Assembly: GCA_045804965.1 (NCBI GenBank)
Contig: JBJMMD010000025.1
Coordinates: 1 to 64,000 of the forward strand
DNA length: 64,000 nucleotides
DNA from: CAVTUU01 sp045804965
Lineage (GTDB): Bacteria; Chloroflexota; Chloroflexia; Thermomicrobiales; UBA6265
Direction: 5' to 3'
The notes beneath the pieces are model-generated. The model was not told the DNA's origin. It searched no databases and was given only the letters and a program-made list of their open reading frames with translations. Positions 1-8,626 of the stretch are shown here, piece after piece (the stretch's first letter is position 1; the number at the start of each line of letters is the position of its first letter). The position numbers and the translations under genes are program-made.

Positions 1-696
1 GCCCCAAGTCGGGTCGTAGCAGTTCGCAAAGTCAGTCACGCTGCCATTCTCGTACGCGTTGTCCCCGAGCGTGGCGACGGTCCCCTTTAGGCCATCAAGC
101 AAGTTCGCGGTCGCCTCGTCGCCGGAACTGCTGCACGAAGCAATGTCGCCCGCCGCCAGCAGCACTGCATCGGGTCCTGTGCCCTGGGTTGATGTCGGCG
201 TCGGCGTCGGCGTTCGCGTTGGCGTTCGCGTCGGCGTTGCCGTCGGCTTCACCGTCGGGGTGTTCGTCAGATCTGTAGTCCCGTTGTCCGTCGGAGGCGG
301 AACCGCCGTATCAGTTGGCACCGGAGTGTCCGTTGGAGCTGTTAACGTGTCGACATGGATTGTCGCCTGTGCGGTTTGGCTTCCGACCTGAGCGAGGATG
401 ATGTAATCGCCTGTCGGGACATCCGGGATGTAGAAACGCCGACGGAAACCGCCACTGGGTCGGGTCTTCAGTGTCGTAATTTGCTCGCCCGATGGAAGCC
501 AGGTGAGCGTTCCGTATTGGCTGGGCGCGAAATTCGCACCGAGCGCGACAATTGCGTCGCCAGGGACTCCGCTGTCGGCTGTCAGCGTCACCGTCGGGTC
601 CGCACTTTGCGCGTGCGAGGTGCGAATCTCAGCCGAGATGCCAACCAAGAGCGTCAACAACGCAACGAAATAAATCGACAGGCGCATCCTACCCAT
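1..696 (-). CDS. Secreted metallophosphoesterase-like protein, C-terminus cut by window edge
   Basis: The reading frame runs from an ATG at 696 to the window edge without a stop, so only 232 N-terminal residues are visible. A GGGGAGG site sits 7 bases before the ATG and favours it over the ATG three codons later. Residues 1-30 look like a signal peptide. A beta-rich region follows (about 35-115), then a Thr-Pro-rich linker (about 118-165). The last part starts with AAGDIASC and contains GDNAYENG. This matches the beginning of a purple-acid-phosphatase/alkaline-phosphatase-D-like metallophosphatase domain: the Asp of GDI and the GDN Asn-type ligands are known metal ligands in that family. The HD/GNHE motifs lie outside the window. 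The protein is probably exported and hydrolyses phosphate esters, but the substrate is unknown. The linker is coded by a near-perfect repeat of Thr-Pro codons. Confidence 0.8.
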   Translation of the reverse strand, partial: MGRMRLSIYFVALLTLLVGISAEIRTSHAQSADPTVTLTADSGVPGDAIVALGANFAPSQYGTLTWLPSGEQITTLKTRPSGGFRRRFYIPDVPTGDYIILAQVGSQTAQATIHVDTLTAPTDTPVPTDTAVPPPTDNGTTDLTNTPTVKPTATPTRTPTRTPTPTPTSTQGTGPDAVLLAAGDIASCSSSGDEATANLLDGLKGTVATLGDNAYENGSVTDFANCYDPTWG

Positions 697-1803
697 AGCG
701 AGGCCTCCCCGACGCCGGTTCGCATGGGGCAAGCAAACCGCCCAACCAATGCGGCGACATCGTTTGATTTCCAGGCTGATATGCACTCGACGGGCGATTC
801 CTCACCCAATAGGCCGTTAGCTTCCCACAGCCGTGCGGCGAGTGGCAAGTGAGCAATATGAATGCCAGCGAGCCTCGGAAGATTCGGCAAAGAGCGAGTG
901 GTCGGGAAGTACTAGGCTGTTTCTTTGAGGAGCGTTTCATCGGCGTCGCAGACAGAAAAGATGCATAACTTCCTTGCGGTGCCGGCGTCACTCGCGATTG
1001 GCGCCGCCGGTTTCCGAATTGGAAGCTGTGCGGCGCGCCCGTTTTCGGCGAGGCGGATGCAATCCACGCTCGAGCGGCCGATAAAATCTTGTCCGCTCTC
1101 CAGCGCTCCTCTGCCTCTGTAGGCCGGCGTAAACAGACTCAGTTGAGCGTAGTGATCGGATGCCGTACCCGGCAATGCGACATCAAGAGTTCTCCGGCGG
1201 TTGGATCGCGGAACATCGATCCTCGGTCGAACTAGTCGAACTAGGGGAAGGTTGTTCAAACCGGGGTGCTGTTTGGGGATGGAGCGAGCGTGGAGATTTC
1301 GGACTGGCGATTAACGAACTCCCAAACGTTAGGCAGACTTGGAAACCTTTTTGGCGCGTCGTGGCGATCGGGTCGGATAGCTCGCCAGGTAGGTCCCGAG
1401 CGGCTGCCAACCTTCGAGGCGAGCGTGCCATATCGCAAAGTCGATCCGAAAGGCGTTTTCTTTGACGATCGGCTCTCTAACGGCGCCGGCATTCGTGAGA
1501 GCACTCCAGTTCGTCCGCAAACGACTCGTGAGGGGCGGCCTTGTCGTCTCCTGCAGCCTCAATCGCTCCTTAGCTGTCATCCAACTTCTCTTCCGACGAG
1601 GAGGGTATCGTCTCCGCTGACTCTGTGGCGGCTATTTCGGGGCATCGGCACGAGCACAGAGTTGCTTTCGAGCCGGCACTTTGATGAGGTCCGGAATCTT
1701 GCCGAGCGGCAAGACGCATCGGATTGGCCCAATTCCTGCGCTGTACGCGCGAGCGTTCATACACGTGGACGCAACCAGTCCAACTTCAGGAAGGAAACCA
1801 GCC
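697..1803. other. 1.1 kb without a supported gene
   Basis: No open frame here has a ribosome binding site plus a recognisable protein. Several frames of 60-220 codons stay open, as expected in GC-rich DNA, but they overlap each other on both strands and show no family motif. A minus-strand stretch near 912-1090 has a more protein-like composition and could be a decayed gene; I could not assign it. The last 25 bases hold the ribosome binding site of the next gene. Confidence 0.5.
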
Positions 1804-2238
1804 ATGACCTCCCCCGACGAGCACGATTCGCCGACCCCGCGCCAACCGATCCGCCGGTTCGACGTGTTCGCAGAATACTCACGTCAGGAGCGACAGGAGA
1901 AGGGATACCCCGAGGACGAGGCGAAGGGCTACGGGGTTTGGCTGGCTAAGGTCGTTGCCAGTCGCCGCTTCGGTGGGAAAATCGAGTCGTCGGACAGAGC
2001 TAAGGCAAAGGCCCGTAAGAGAGAGCCTGAGGAAGAACCAAAATTCCGCTCGGTAGGCGACGAGCTCCAAACCGATGCGACGTTTGATCACGACATCATC
2101 GAGCGCATGAGCGAGAAGTTCTACGATGCGGTCTTCGTCCCCGCCATTGAGGAAGCCCGCGAGCGTGGAGAGTCCTACGAGACTATCCGCGACGAAATCC
2201 GCAAGGAATGGAAACCGGTTAAAGCCAAATCCAAATAA
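1804..2238 (+). CDS. Conserved-looking charged hypothetical protein
   Basis: An AGGAAGG site lies 7-8 bases before the ATG at 1804, so I choose this start rather than the longer open frame from 1681. The 144-residue product is hydrophilic, highly charged and cytoplasmic, with no membrane segment. The N-terminal half holds an Arg-Arg-Phe-Asp-Val-Phe-Ala-Glu-Tyr stretch and a Lys-Gly-Tyr-Gly-Val-Trp-Leu block. The C-terminal 35 residues are a Glu/Arg-rich helix that ends in a Lys-rich tail. No enzyme motif is visible and I do not recognise the family. A second, broken copy of the C-terminal part lies at 8513-8626, which supports this being a real, duplicated gene. Confidence 0.75.
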   Translation: MTSPDEHDSPTPRQPIRRFDVFAEYSRQERQEKGYPEDEAKGYGVWLAKVVASRRFGGKIESSDRAKAKARKREPEEEPKFRSVGDELQTDATFDHDIIERMSEKFYDAVFVPAIEEARERGESYETIRDEIRKEWKPVKAKSK

Positions 2239-2389
2239 GACAGCGTGCGCTCGCTGGTCGGAAGGAACTCACTGCGTACACCTGGCACAAAAAATATGTG
2301 CGAGGCGGGTGGCCGACTGCGCCTAAAATGACAATGCGGGACTCATCGGAGGGTTTGGGAAAGGCACATGAGTTCTGAAAGCTCATTGC

Positions 2390-3628
2390 ATGGGACAAGC
2401 GGCGACCATCTTCCTTCGAGTCCGACAGGGGTGGCGCGGTGTGTTGCTGTCGCCCCCCGTCGCAGCATGGCTGATGCACTTCACGCTTGTTCTGGCGGTG
2501 GCAGCAGCAACCGTAGCGTTAACGCCGGTGCGAGATTCAGATCGCCCGCCGTTCGGCGGGATCGCACACTATCTAGTCTCTCCACTCGCTGTTTGGGACG
2601 GCGGATGGTACGTCCGGATCGCCCAACAGGGGTACGGCACACGGAAAATGTCGGCGGCCTTCTGGCCGCTCTATCCCCTGTTGCTGCGCCTCGGGCACTG
2701 GCTGACCGGTCTACCTTACGCTTCAGTCGGCGTCATCCTCTCCAACGCTGCGTTCCTCGCGGCGTTGACGGCCCTGTTCACCCTAGTGTGCGCGGATTAT
2801 GGGCGCGACATCGCCGTGCAGACCGTGTGGCTCGCGGCCCTTTGGCCTCTTTCGTTCTTCTTTTCGGCCGTCTACACCGAGTCACTTTTCATGCTGCTGA
2901 GTGTGGGCGCGGTCGTGATGGGCCGTTCGGGACGGTGGACTTGGGCGGCCCTATGGGCGGCGCTGGCCGCTCTGACTCGCAACAGTGGAGTCTTGGTCCT
3001 CCTCCCGTTGGGAGTCATGCTGTTGCAACAAAGTGGATGGGATCCCAGGCGTTCGTGGCCGCAGGCGATTCAGCTCGTCGCAGCCGCGTCGGCGCCCCTC
3101 GTGTTCGCCGTTCATCTGGATCGTCTCTGGGGCGACCCCCTGCTCATGTTTCGTGTCGAGAAATACTGGGCACGTTTTCGCAGCACGCCGTGGCACACCC
3201 TGCTTACCGCGTACGATCGAACCAAGCACATCTATCTGACTGGACGACATTCTTGCGACCTCAACCTCAATGTTGACGCGATAAATACCTGCAAAGCCGC
3301 GCTCGAAATCAAGGCCAACATATTTTCCGATGATCTATCGTTTGCCTTCGTCTTCGGCTGCTTGATCCTGCTGCCGTACGCGCTCTGGCGGCTGCAGCCG
3401 CGCGACAGCCTCTATTTTGTCGCCGGCTTCGCAGCACCTCTATTCGGCCCAGCGACCTACGATCCCTTGCTCTCGGCAGCGCGCTACCTCATCGTGCTCT
3501 ATCCGATGTACATATCACTTGCTTTGCTCCTCCGCTGGCGACCGTTATTCGTTACCACGTTGCTTGGGTTAACGGCCGCGCTCTGTGGGCTCTTGGCGCT
3601 GTTCGCCCAACGCTATTTTGTTTCGTGA
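2390..3628 (+). CDS. PIG-V-like GT-C mannosyltransferase, membrane protein
   Basis: A 412-residue polytopic membrane protein with roughly ten hydrophobic segments. Residues 69-76 (WDGGWYVR) followed by IAQQGY form the luminal/extracytoplasmic acidic loop typical of PIG-V and related GT-C glycosyltransferases, where the Asp is thought to be catalytic. The family transfers mannose or other sugars from a polyprenyl-phosphate donor to a lipid or protein acceptor outside the membrane; the bacterial substrate is not predictable here. No convincing ribosome binding site precedes the ATG at 2390, so a start a few codons away is possible. The gene stands alone: the next gene on this strand is kilobases away and the following one is on the other strand. 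Confidence 0.8.
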   Translation: MGQAATIFLRVRQGWRGVLLSPPVAAWLMHFTLVLAVAAATVALTPVRDSDRPPFGGIAHYLVSPLAVWDGGWYVRIAQQGYGTRKMSAAFWPLYPLLLRLGHWLTGLPYASVGVILSNAAFLAALTALFTLVCADYGRDIAVQTVWLAALWPLSFFFSAVYTESLFMLLSVGAVVMGRSGRWTWAALWAALAALTRNSGVLVLLPLGVMLLQQSGWDPRRSWPQAIQLVAAASAPLVFAVHLDRLWGDPLLMFRVEKYWARFRSTPWHTLLTAYDRTKHIYLTGRHSCDLNLNVDAINTCKAALEIKANIFSDDLSFAFVFGCLILLPYALWRLQPRDSLYFVAGFAAPLFGPATYDPLLSAARYLIVLYPMYISLALLLRWRPLFVTTLLGLTAALCGLLALFAQRYFVS

Positions 3629-3906
3629 ACTCCCGTATGGACCTTATAGGTGCCGGACCGCATGGGCTCGGCTCCGGCTTTGCGGACTCACCAAGCACTG
3701 CCAGTGAATGCCCACGTGTTCTTACTCCCGCTCGAAAACGATCAGGGCGCGAGCCACTATCTTGCGATGGCGCTGCAGGTCTTCCAAGCGCTTCTCATCC
3801 ATCCTCGGAAACACCGCTTCTTTGCTTAACCATCGCGTGTAGGCGCTGCTGTCCAGTCAGTCGGTCCTGGCAACCATCCATGCACCGCCCGTGCCGAGCG
3901 AGCCGG
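3629..3906. other. Intergenic stretch with a possible short coding relic
   Basis: On the minus strand a frame ending in TAA at 3722-3724 reads about 43 residues of protein-like sequence (including YTRWLSKEAVFPRMDEKR) after an upstream TGA. It has no proper start codon or ribosome binding site. It could be the tail of a decayed gene; nothing else is visible here. Confidence 0.3.
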
Positions 3907-4473
3907 TTAAGGCGTCCGCAGCAAGCGGGTTCGGCGACCCATTCCGGCGACGACCTCCGCCAAGCGTTGGAGCAGTGTCCGGCCGGTGGCTCGACTACCG
4001 TTGAGCGGCGATGGCTTAAGTGCCTGAGTTGTAGGCAGGAGCGCGATCGTGAGCACCTCTACGACCTCCGCGTCGACCCAGCTCTGATCATGCACGCGGG
4101 CGACAGAGACGCGGTGGTGACCGTCGCGCACGAAGTAGGCGTCGGCGATCTGGTAGAGCTGCACCGGAGGTAAGGAGCGGCCCGCGGTGTAGCCGCAAGC
4201 AACGCTGACCCAGCGGTCGGCAGAATTGGCCCGAAGGGGACGGAAGGCGGTATCGAAGTCATTCCAGCGGTCCGTACTGCCGACAATCCTGTCAACCGGC
4301 ACTTCCCGAATGCCCCGGTAGCTCTCGCCTGTGACGACGAGTTGACTGCGAATCTCATAAAAAGAAAGCAGGACGTTAGGACGGTGGCGCAAGTGCGCCA
4401 GCCGGTTGCCCCACACAGCTCGGTGGTAGGCCCGATCGAAATTTCCTCGCTGATGGATGAGGTTGGAATTCAT
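3907..4473 (-). CDS. ParB-like nuclease-fold domain protein
   Basis: The 188-residue product starts at an ATG with a GGAAGGA site 8 bases upstream. Residues 105-140 contain DAYFVRDGHHRVSVAR. This is the ParB/sulfiredoxin-fold signature, in which GHHR or GNHR binds nucleotide phosphate (CTP or ATP in characterised members). The N-terminal part (YHRAVWGNRLAHLRHRPNVL) is shared by a family of stand-alone ParB-like proteins often annotated in Chloroflexota and Actinomycetota. There is no ParB DNA-binding helix-turn-helix and no parA neighbour, so a role in chromosome partition is unlikely. The function is unknown; it may be a nucleotide-dependent switch. Confidence 0.7.
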   Translation of the reverse strand: MNSNLIHQRGNFDRAYHRAVWGNRLAHLRHRPNVLLSFYEIRSQLVVTGESYRGIREVPVDRIVGSTDRWNDFDTAFRPLRANSADRWVSVACGYTAGRSLPPVQLYQIADAYFVRDGHHRVSVARVHDQSWVDAEVVEVLTIALLPTTQALKPSPLNGSRATGRTLLQRLAEVVAGMGRRTRLLRTP

Positions 4474-4597
4474 AACAGCGTCCTTCCAGAGTGCAGGTCT
4501 GTGATGTCAAATTCGTTCCGGTCATTCAGCTTGCTGATGCCGGGGCCGTTAGCGCCCCGGCATCGGTGCGTCGCGAGTTGCTATCGAGGTAGTGGAA

Positions 4598-4789
4598 TCA
4601 GAACAGCTGAGCCAACGCTGATCGCGCCGCTCTCAGGAGCGGTAACCGCGGCCGAGGCTCCCGAAGTGGTTTCGATTTGCGCGAGCCCGACCGCGCTGCC
4701 TTCGCGAGGGCCAATCGTTCGGCTTCCGCCCGCAGTTCGCGTTGCCGTGCTAGGGCAAGGTCGCGCAGTTGATAAGGATGAGGAAACAT
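4598..4789 (-). CDS. Small basic hypothetical protein
   Basis: A 63-residue frame whose ATG at 4789 follows an AGGAGG site at an 8-base spacing. The product begins MFPHPYQLRDLALARQ and continues as an amphipathic Arg/Glu/Ala helix with a basic tail. Short proteins of this composition and opening (a His-Pro, then a helix of LARER type) are common hypothetical proteins in Thermomicrobia-like genomes; that is from memory of the pattern, not a search. It is probably soluble. The strong ribosome binding site is the main support. Confidence 0.6.
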   Translation of the reverse strand: MFPHPYQLRDLALARQRELRAEAERLALAKAARSGSRKSKPLREPRPRLPLLRAARSALAQLF

Positions 4790-5281
4790 TGCACTGCCCT
4801 CCTGTGGCGCCTGCCACGTCGCGCTTGGCGCTCGCGCGCAACCACTTGCGTGTCATGCCGGATGCAGGGAGCGGTGCCTCCCCGGTTCGTTGTGCCGCCG
4901 AGCACCGCCGTTGGCACGTCTCCAGTCTCAGATTTAGGAGCACCGGGAACCACGCGCAAAGCGAACGCGTTGGTAACGCGTTAGCCACTCAATCGACGGC
5001 TGCGTGGGTAGCAACTGGACAGATCGGAGAGTGCGATCCGTGCGCTGACGTGGAATCTACGTGCCGGTTCCCCGGCGGTAATGTAAGGTGACGAGGGTAA
5101 ATCGCCAGCCGGAAGCCTCCGCTTTCGGCGCTATGCTGCGTGAGCTGCGGATCGCGGTGGGACTGACGCAGCCTGCCAGAGAGAATGGCGCGATGGCGAC
5201 GGCGGCCGGGGCGTCGGGATCCCTCACGCGGCGGCGTATACTCCGCGCGTCCGAAGCAACCGACCAAAGGGGAACACGACG
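4790..5281. other. Mostly empty region with an HTH gene fragment
   Basis: Apart from the helix-turn-helix relic at 5088-5190 (listed separately) nothing here has coding support. Overlapping open frames on both strands carry no motif. Confidence 0.5.
5088..5190 (+). pseudogene. 5-prime fragment of an XRE-type HTH regulator gene
   Basis: From a GTG at 5088 the frame reads SAFGAMLRELRIAVGLTQ within the first 30 residues. This matches the first helix of XRE/Cro-type DNA-binding domains (consensus FGALLRRLREAAGLTQ). Right after the Gln of LTQ the match is lost: the recognition helix (ALAERAGLS type) is missing and the sequence runs into low-complexity residues. It reads as the truncated start of a regulator gene, not a working protein. 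Confidence 0.45.
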
Positions 5282-5728
5282 ATGATCCGGGCCGAGGGCA
5301 GCGTCCACATCGACCGACCGGTCGAGGCCGTCTTCGACTTCCTCGCCGACGCCTGCAATGAGCCGCGCTGACTACCGGGCGCCATGCGGGTCGAGCAAGT
5401 GACGCCTGGTCCCACCGGGCTTGGCACCCACTTCGAAGGCGAGTACGCGCGGGCGGGCACCCTGGCGGTCGAGTTGGTCACGTTCGAACGGCCGCACCGG
5501 GTTACCTTCCGCGCGGCGTCGCGCATCGTGTGCTTTGATGACGACGTGACGCTGGTGCTGGAGGGCGCGGGGACGCGGCTGCGCTCCGTGATTGAGGCCC
5601 GGCCACAGGATCCCGTGCGGCTGGTGGGGCCGCTCATGTGCCGGACCATGCGCCGGCAGTTCGCGGCCAATTGGCCGGAACTGAAGCGCGCCCTGGAGCG
5701 CGAGACAGGCAGAGCCAGCAGATCCTGA
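5282..5728 (+). pseudogene. SRPBCC (START-like) protein interrupted by an in-frame TGA
   Basis: A ribosome binding site (AAAGGGG) precedes the ATG at 5282. The frame reads a typical SRPBCC opening (IDRPVEAVFDFLADACNEPR), then meets TGA at 5369-5371 (codon 30). It continues in the same frame with LPGAMRVEQVTPGPTGLGT and on to a normal end at 5728. In this family the residue after NEPR/NEPK is nearly always Trp, so TGG to TGA is the obvious lesion. The rest of the ligand-binding fold (about 148 residues in all) is intact, which suggests recent inactivation, a sequencing error, or less likely a re-start at the ATG at 5384. Members bind or transport hydrophobic ligands. Confidence 0.75.
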
Positions 5729-5904
5729 CGATCCGCCGGCCGGACGGCCGCCTGCGAGAACCTCCACATCAGACCGTAAAGACCAGTTCCTCTATGATAC
5801 CGAGCGCTGAAGATCCAGGCTCTCCCGCAAAGTTGGTGACGGCTGAACAGGGCTCCTCTTCTCGGCACGCCAGCGCGCGCCTCCTTCCGTTCTTAGTGTT
5901 TCGC

Positions 5905-6342
5905 CTACGAGACGGCAAGCGCTGCCCTGAGGACGGCGGCTAACCCTTCGGGGTACACCGTCTCGGTGGTGCGGTCGAGGTCGGCGAGCGGCCACCACCG
6001 ATACTCGCGCAAGAAGGCGCGTTCGAGTTCGGTTTGGCCCTGAAGTGTGACCTCAACCACGTCAGGACGGGTGAGGAAGTAGCGCTCGCGCATCACGATG
6101 TCCTGGCCGGGCTGGCGCAGGAGCCATTCTCTCTCCAGCACGCACGGCCCCAGCACCGCGACGAGCCCAGTCTCTTCCCACAGTTCGCGACGAGCGGCCG
6201 CTTCGAACGTTTCGCCCGCTTCGACGCCACCACCGGGCGTCACCCAGCAGATCCCGGACGGGGCGGGTCCGTCGAGCTTGAACAGCAGAACAGCCCCCGT
6301 CGCATCGAGGACGACTAAGCGGGCGGTCGGACGGACGATCAT
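5905..6342 (-). CDS. NUDIX hydrolase
   Basis: The start at 6342 is chosen because an AGGAGG site lies 4 bases upstream and the protein then begins MIVRPTARLVVLDATG, the usual first strand of the fold. The 145-residue protein carries a complete NUDIX box (GGGVEAGETFEAAARREL then WEETGL), with the REXXEE glutamates that bind magnesium. The family cleaves nucleoside diphosphates linked to another group; short stand-alone members often clean up oxidised or non-canonical nucleotides. The substrate cannot be read from the sequence. No neighbouring gene is close enough to form an operon. Confidence 0.85.
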   Translation of the reverse strand: MIVRPTARLVVLDATGAVLLFKLDGPAPSGICWVTPGGGVEAGETFEAAARRELWEETGLVAVLGPCVLEREWLLRQPGQDIVMRERYFLTRPDVVEVTLQGQTELERAFLREYRWWPLADLDRTTETVYPEGLAAVLRAALAVS

Positions 6343-6832
6343 CGGTCCTCCTGATGGAACTGAACAGATCGAGTGTAGCAGGGGAAGCACATGACACGGA
6401 AACTCTCGGTAGAAGGCGCATTCTCTGTCCGGATTATCAGGACGGTTTGTCGCCGGCTCAGTGGTGCCACATAGCGCTGAAGATCCAGGACAGAGAGCGT
6501 TGAAGATGACAGCCGAGGCGATCCTCCGCCGGTTCGTCAACGTCGTCTCCAACGCCACGCGGCCGCACGCGAGCTTGGGCCACTTTTCCCGGTTGAGTTC
6601 GCGGAAATGCGAATCAGTGTGGCCGCGCCGAGACCAGAGGATACGGGATGATGATGGAAACGGCCCCACCGGAAACGGTTCGCGTCAACGACGTTGACCT
6701 CGCCTACGTCGCACTGTGGCAAGTGAACGCCGTCGTGCTCGTGCGTTGGGATATGCGCGAGGTCGGGATTGAAAAGGGCAATGCGCGAGGCAGGCCCGAA
6801 GCAACCAGGCAATGTGACCTTACCGCGCCATA
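6343..6832. other. Region without an intact gene
   Basis: Near 6648-6760 a plus-strand frame reads ETVRVNDVDLAYV, which resembles the first strand of alpha/beta hydrolases, but the following HGG/oxyanion region is absent. A short motif (AGCGCTGAAGATCCAGG) occurs at 5804-5820 and again at about 6472-6488. Nothing else is supported. Confidence 0.4.
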
Positions 6833-6861
6833 TTGTTGTTGTTGATCGAGAAGTGTAGAAT
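6833..6861 (+). promoter_or_regulatory. Putative sigma-70-type promoter for the OsmC gene
   Basis: TTGTTG at 6833-6838, a 17-base spacer and TAGAAT at 6856-6861 give a good housekeeping promoter 70 bases before the start codon. This is inferred from spacing and consensus only. Confidence 0.45.
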
Positions 6862-6931
6862 CAGAAGCCTCGTCGGCGACAGGAGGGCGTCCGAGGTGGA
6901 CGGCGCAGAAGTCGCCACGGAGGGAGAGAGC

Positions 6932-7474
6932 ATGGCTACCCAGTTGTCAGCCGACCAACTCGCGACGACGATCGACGCAGTACGGGCCGAGTTGGGCCAG
7001 GCGCCGGAGGCTCCGATCGCCACCTTCACCGTCGACAGCGCGCTGGTCGATGGCTACCGCACTGAGGTCCGGATCCGCGAGTTCGGCCTGAGTGTCGACG
7101 AGCCACCCACCATCGGCGGCAGCGACACCGGACCGACGCCGGTGGAGCTGGTTCTAGCGGCGCTCGGGACGTGCCAGGAGATCGTCTACGCGACCTACGC
7201 GCGGATCCTCGGTATCCCGCTGAACGGGGTGACCATCCGGACCGAGGGCCGGCTCGACCTGCGGGGCTTCTTCGGGGTCGCCGAGGTCCCAGCCGGCTTT
7301 CAGGACGTCACGTTCGCGGTCGACATCGACAGCCCCGCCGCACCGGAGGAAATCGCGAAATTGGTGAGCGAGGTGAACGCCCACTGCCCGGTGCTTGACA
7401 TCCTTCGTCAGCCCGTCGCGGTCGCTGGCAGCTACCAGCAGAACGGCAAACCCCTAACCGCGGTCGTCGCCTAG
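6932..7474 (+). CDS. OsmC family protein
   Basis: The ATG at 6932 follows a GGAGGGAG site; upstream codons in the same frame lack protein character. The 180-residue protein has the OsmC/Ohr layout with both reactive cysteines: Cys81 in LAALGTCQE and Cys152 in VNAHCPVLD. In characterised relatives this pair reduces organic hydroperoxides through a thiol cycle, using lipoyl or other dithiols. The sequence is closer to the general OsmC group than to Ohr proper, so its role in oxidative or osmotic stress is likely but the substrate is open. It is transcribed alone and followed by a strong hairpin. Confidence 0.85.
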   Translation: MATQLSADQLATTIDAVRAELGQAPEAPIATFTVDSALVDGYRTEVRIREFGLSVDEPPTIGGSDTGPTPVELVLAALGTCQEIVYATYARILGIPLNGVTIRTEGRLDLRGFFGVAEVPAGFQDVTFAVDIDSPAAPEEIAKLVSEVNAHCPVLDILRQPVAVAGSYQQNGKPLTAVVA

Positions 7475-7510
7475 GACGAACCCGCATCCGGGCGCACCAA
7501 CAAGAACGTC

Positions 7511-7535
7511 GGGGCCGGGGCGTCTGCCCGGCCCC
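7511..7535 (+). terminator. GC hairpin after the OsmC gene
   Basis: GGGGCCGGG (7511-7519) pairs perfectly with CCCGGCCCC (7527-7535) across a 7-base loop. There is no T run, so it may slow or end transcription less efficiently than a classical terminator. It lies between two convergent genes. Confidence 0.5.
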
Positions 7536-7709
7536 GTTACCATGGCTGCCACAACCGACCAAGAAGACGCCTTAGCTCCAACACAAGCGATTCGGCGATT
7601 CGATGCCTCTGCCTAACCACTTCGATCCGACCACCGCGTTCTCGGACAGCGGATCGGACGGGGGCCTGGCGATGTCGGCCGAAGATGCTTGGTGGTAGCG
7701 CGGTCCCCG

Positions 7710-8066
7710 CTACGCCAACGCCGCTGCCTCCTGCTGAAAGTCCCCGAGTTGCCGAGCCAGCTCGTCGCCCGTGGCCGCTGCCACGACGCCGACCTTATGC
7801 ACGACCATGCGCGCCCGCAAGATGACCCGGCCGAACTCCTGGCTGGCGCGGACCCGAGCCAGGGCGTCGAGTTCACCTCGGATCAGGAAAAAACCGCCAA
7901 GGTCGCCGCCGTGCGGCTCCAGGACGAAGGGCGCGACGCCAGCGATCTCCCCCTGCTGCTGGAGCCGCCCGAAGTAGTCCATTGTTTCGCCAAAGACCCG
8001 AGCCGCCTGCTGCTCGCGTCCAGTGATGATCTCACCCCAGCCCACGAAAAGTGCGTGGTCCGCCAT
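7710..8066 (-). CDS. Conserved hypothetical protein, dimeric alpha/beta-barrel-like
   Basis: The start is well defined: AAAGGAGG lies 6 bases before the ATG at 8066. The 118-residue product (MADHALFVGWGEIITGREQQ at the N-terminus) has alternating strands and helices with a GGDLGGFFLIRG strand in the middle. This is the layout of small ferredoxin-like alpha/beta-barrel proteins. Similar short proteins are widespread as hypotheticals in Actinomycetota and Chloroflexota, to my recollection. No catalytic residue is evident. It converges on the OsmC gene with the hairpin at 7511-7535 between them. Confidence 0.7.
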   Translation of the reverse strand: MADHALFVGWGEIITGREQQAARVFGETMDYFGRLQQQGEIAGVAPFVLEPHGGDLGGFFLIRGELDALARVRASQEFGRVILRARMVVHKVGVVAAATGDELARQLGDFQQEAAALA

Positions 8067-8512
8067 AGTTCGCCTCCTTTGATGCCAATGCCTGTCTCAC
8101 CACCCAGACTTCCATCGTAGCGCCCTCCGGATGCGCTCAGAACGGTACACGCGCGGTGCGTTTAAAACGGACCCGAACCACTGCGGGATTACGCGGTATG
8201 CGCTGGCCGCAATTCATACAGGGCGCGTGCCGGTTCGCCAGTTCGGTCCGTGTGCCACTTTGTTCGCGTTGCCCGCCGCGCATGCTCGCGGAACCGCTGC
8301 CTGTGTCGGATGGCTCGTTCCGAGTCCAACTTCCCTCGTTTGGTGTACAGTCGCGCTGGCTCAACGGTGAATAGTGATGCCGACCTAGCCACCTCCAGGC
8401 AATCGTTGAATAGGGGGAAGTTTCGCGGCTGCTTATCTCCTATCCCGACTTCGAATTGACGGGCTATATCGCGCGCGGACTTTCCACGCCCTCCCCGTTG
8501 GCCGGCCGTCGC
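8067..8512. other. No gene recognised
   Basis: Open frames exist on both strands but lack ribosome binding sites and family motifs. The stretch ends where the relic of the 1804-2238 gene begins. Confidence 0.5.
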
Positions 8513-8626
8513 GCCGCTGTCTTCCTCCCGGGCATCGAGGAAGCCCGCGAGCGCGGCGAATCCTACGAAACCATCCGCGACACGATCCGCAAAGACTGGA
8601 AACCGCCAAAGGCCAAGGCTCGGTGA
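8513..8626 (+). pseudogene. C-terminal relic paralogous to the 1804-2238 gene
   Basis: The plus-strand frame that ends at TGA 8624-8626 reads AAVFLPGIEEARERGESYET, then IRDTIRKDWKPPKAKAR. The intact gene at 1804-2238 ends DAVFVPAIEEARERGESYET, then IRDEIRKEWKPVKAKSK. About 28 of 35 positions are identical. Upstream of 8513 the similarity stops abruptly and there is no start codon, so only the last quarter of a second copy survives. Confidence 0.75.

Noticed and set aside
59..391. Plus-strand frame with Val-Gly repeats
   Set aside because: It is the reverse reading of the Thr-Pro linker of the minus-strand metallophosphatase; no ribosome binding site.
2368..3276. Plus-strand 302-codon frame
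   Set aside because: It lies inside the PIG-V-like gene in another frame; composition is Arg/Ser-rich shadow sequence.
4581..4988. Minus-strand 135-codon frame overlapping the small gene at 4598
   Set aside because: The 63-residue frame has a strong ribosome binding site and natural composition; the longer one does not.
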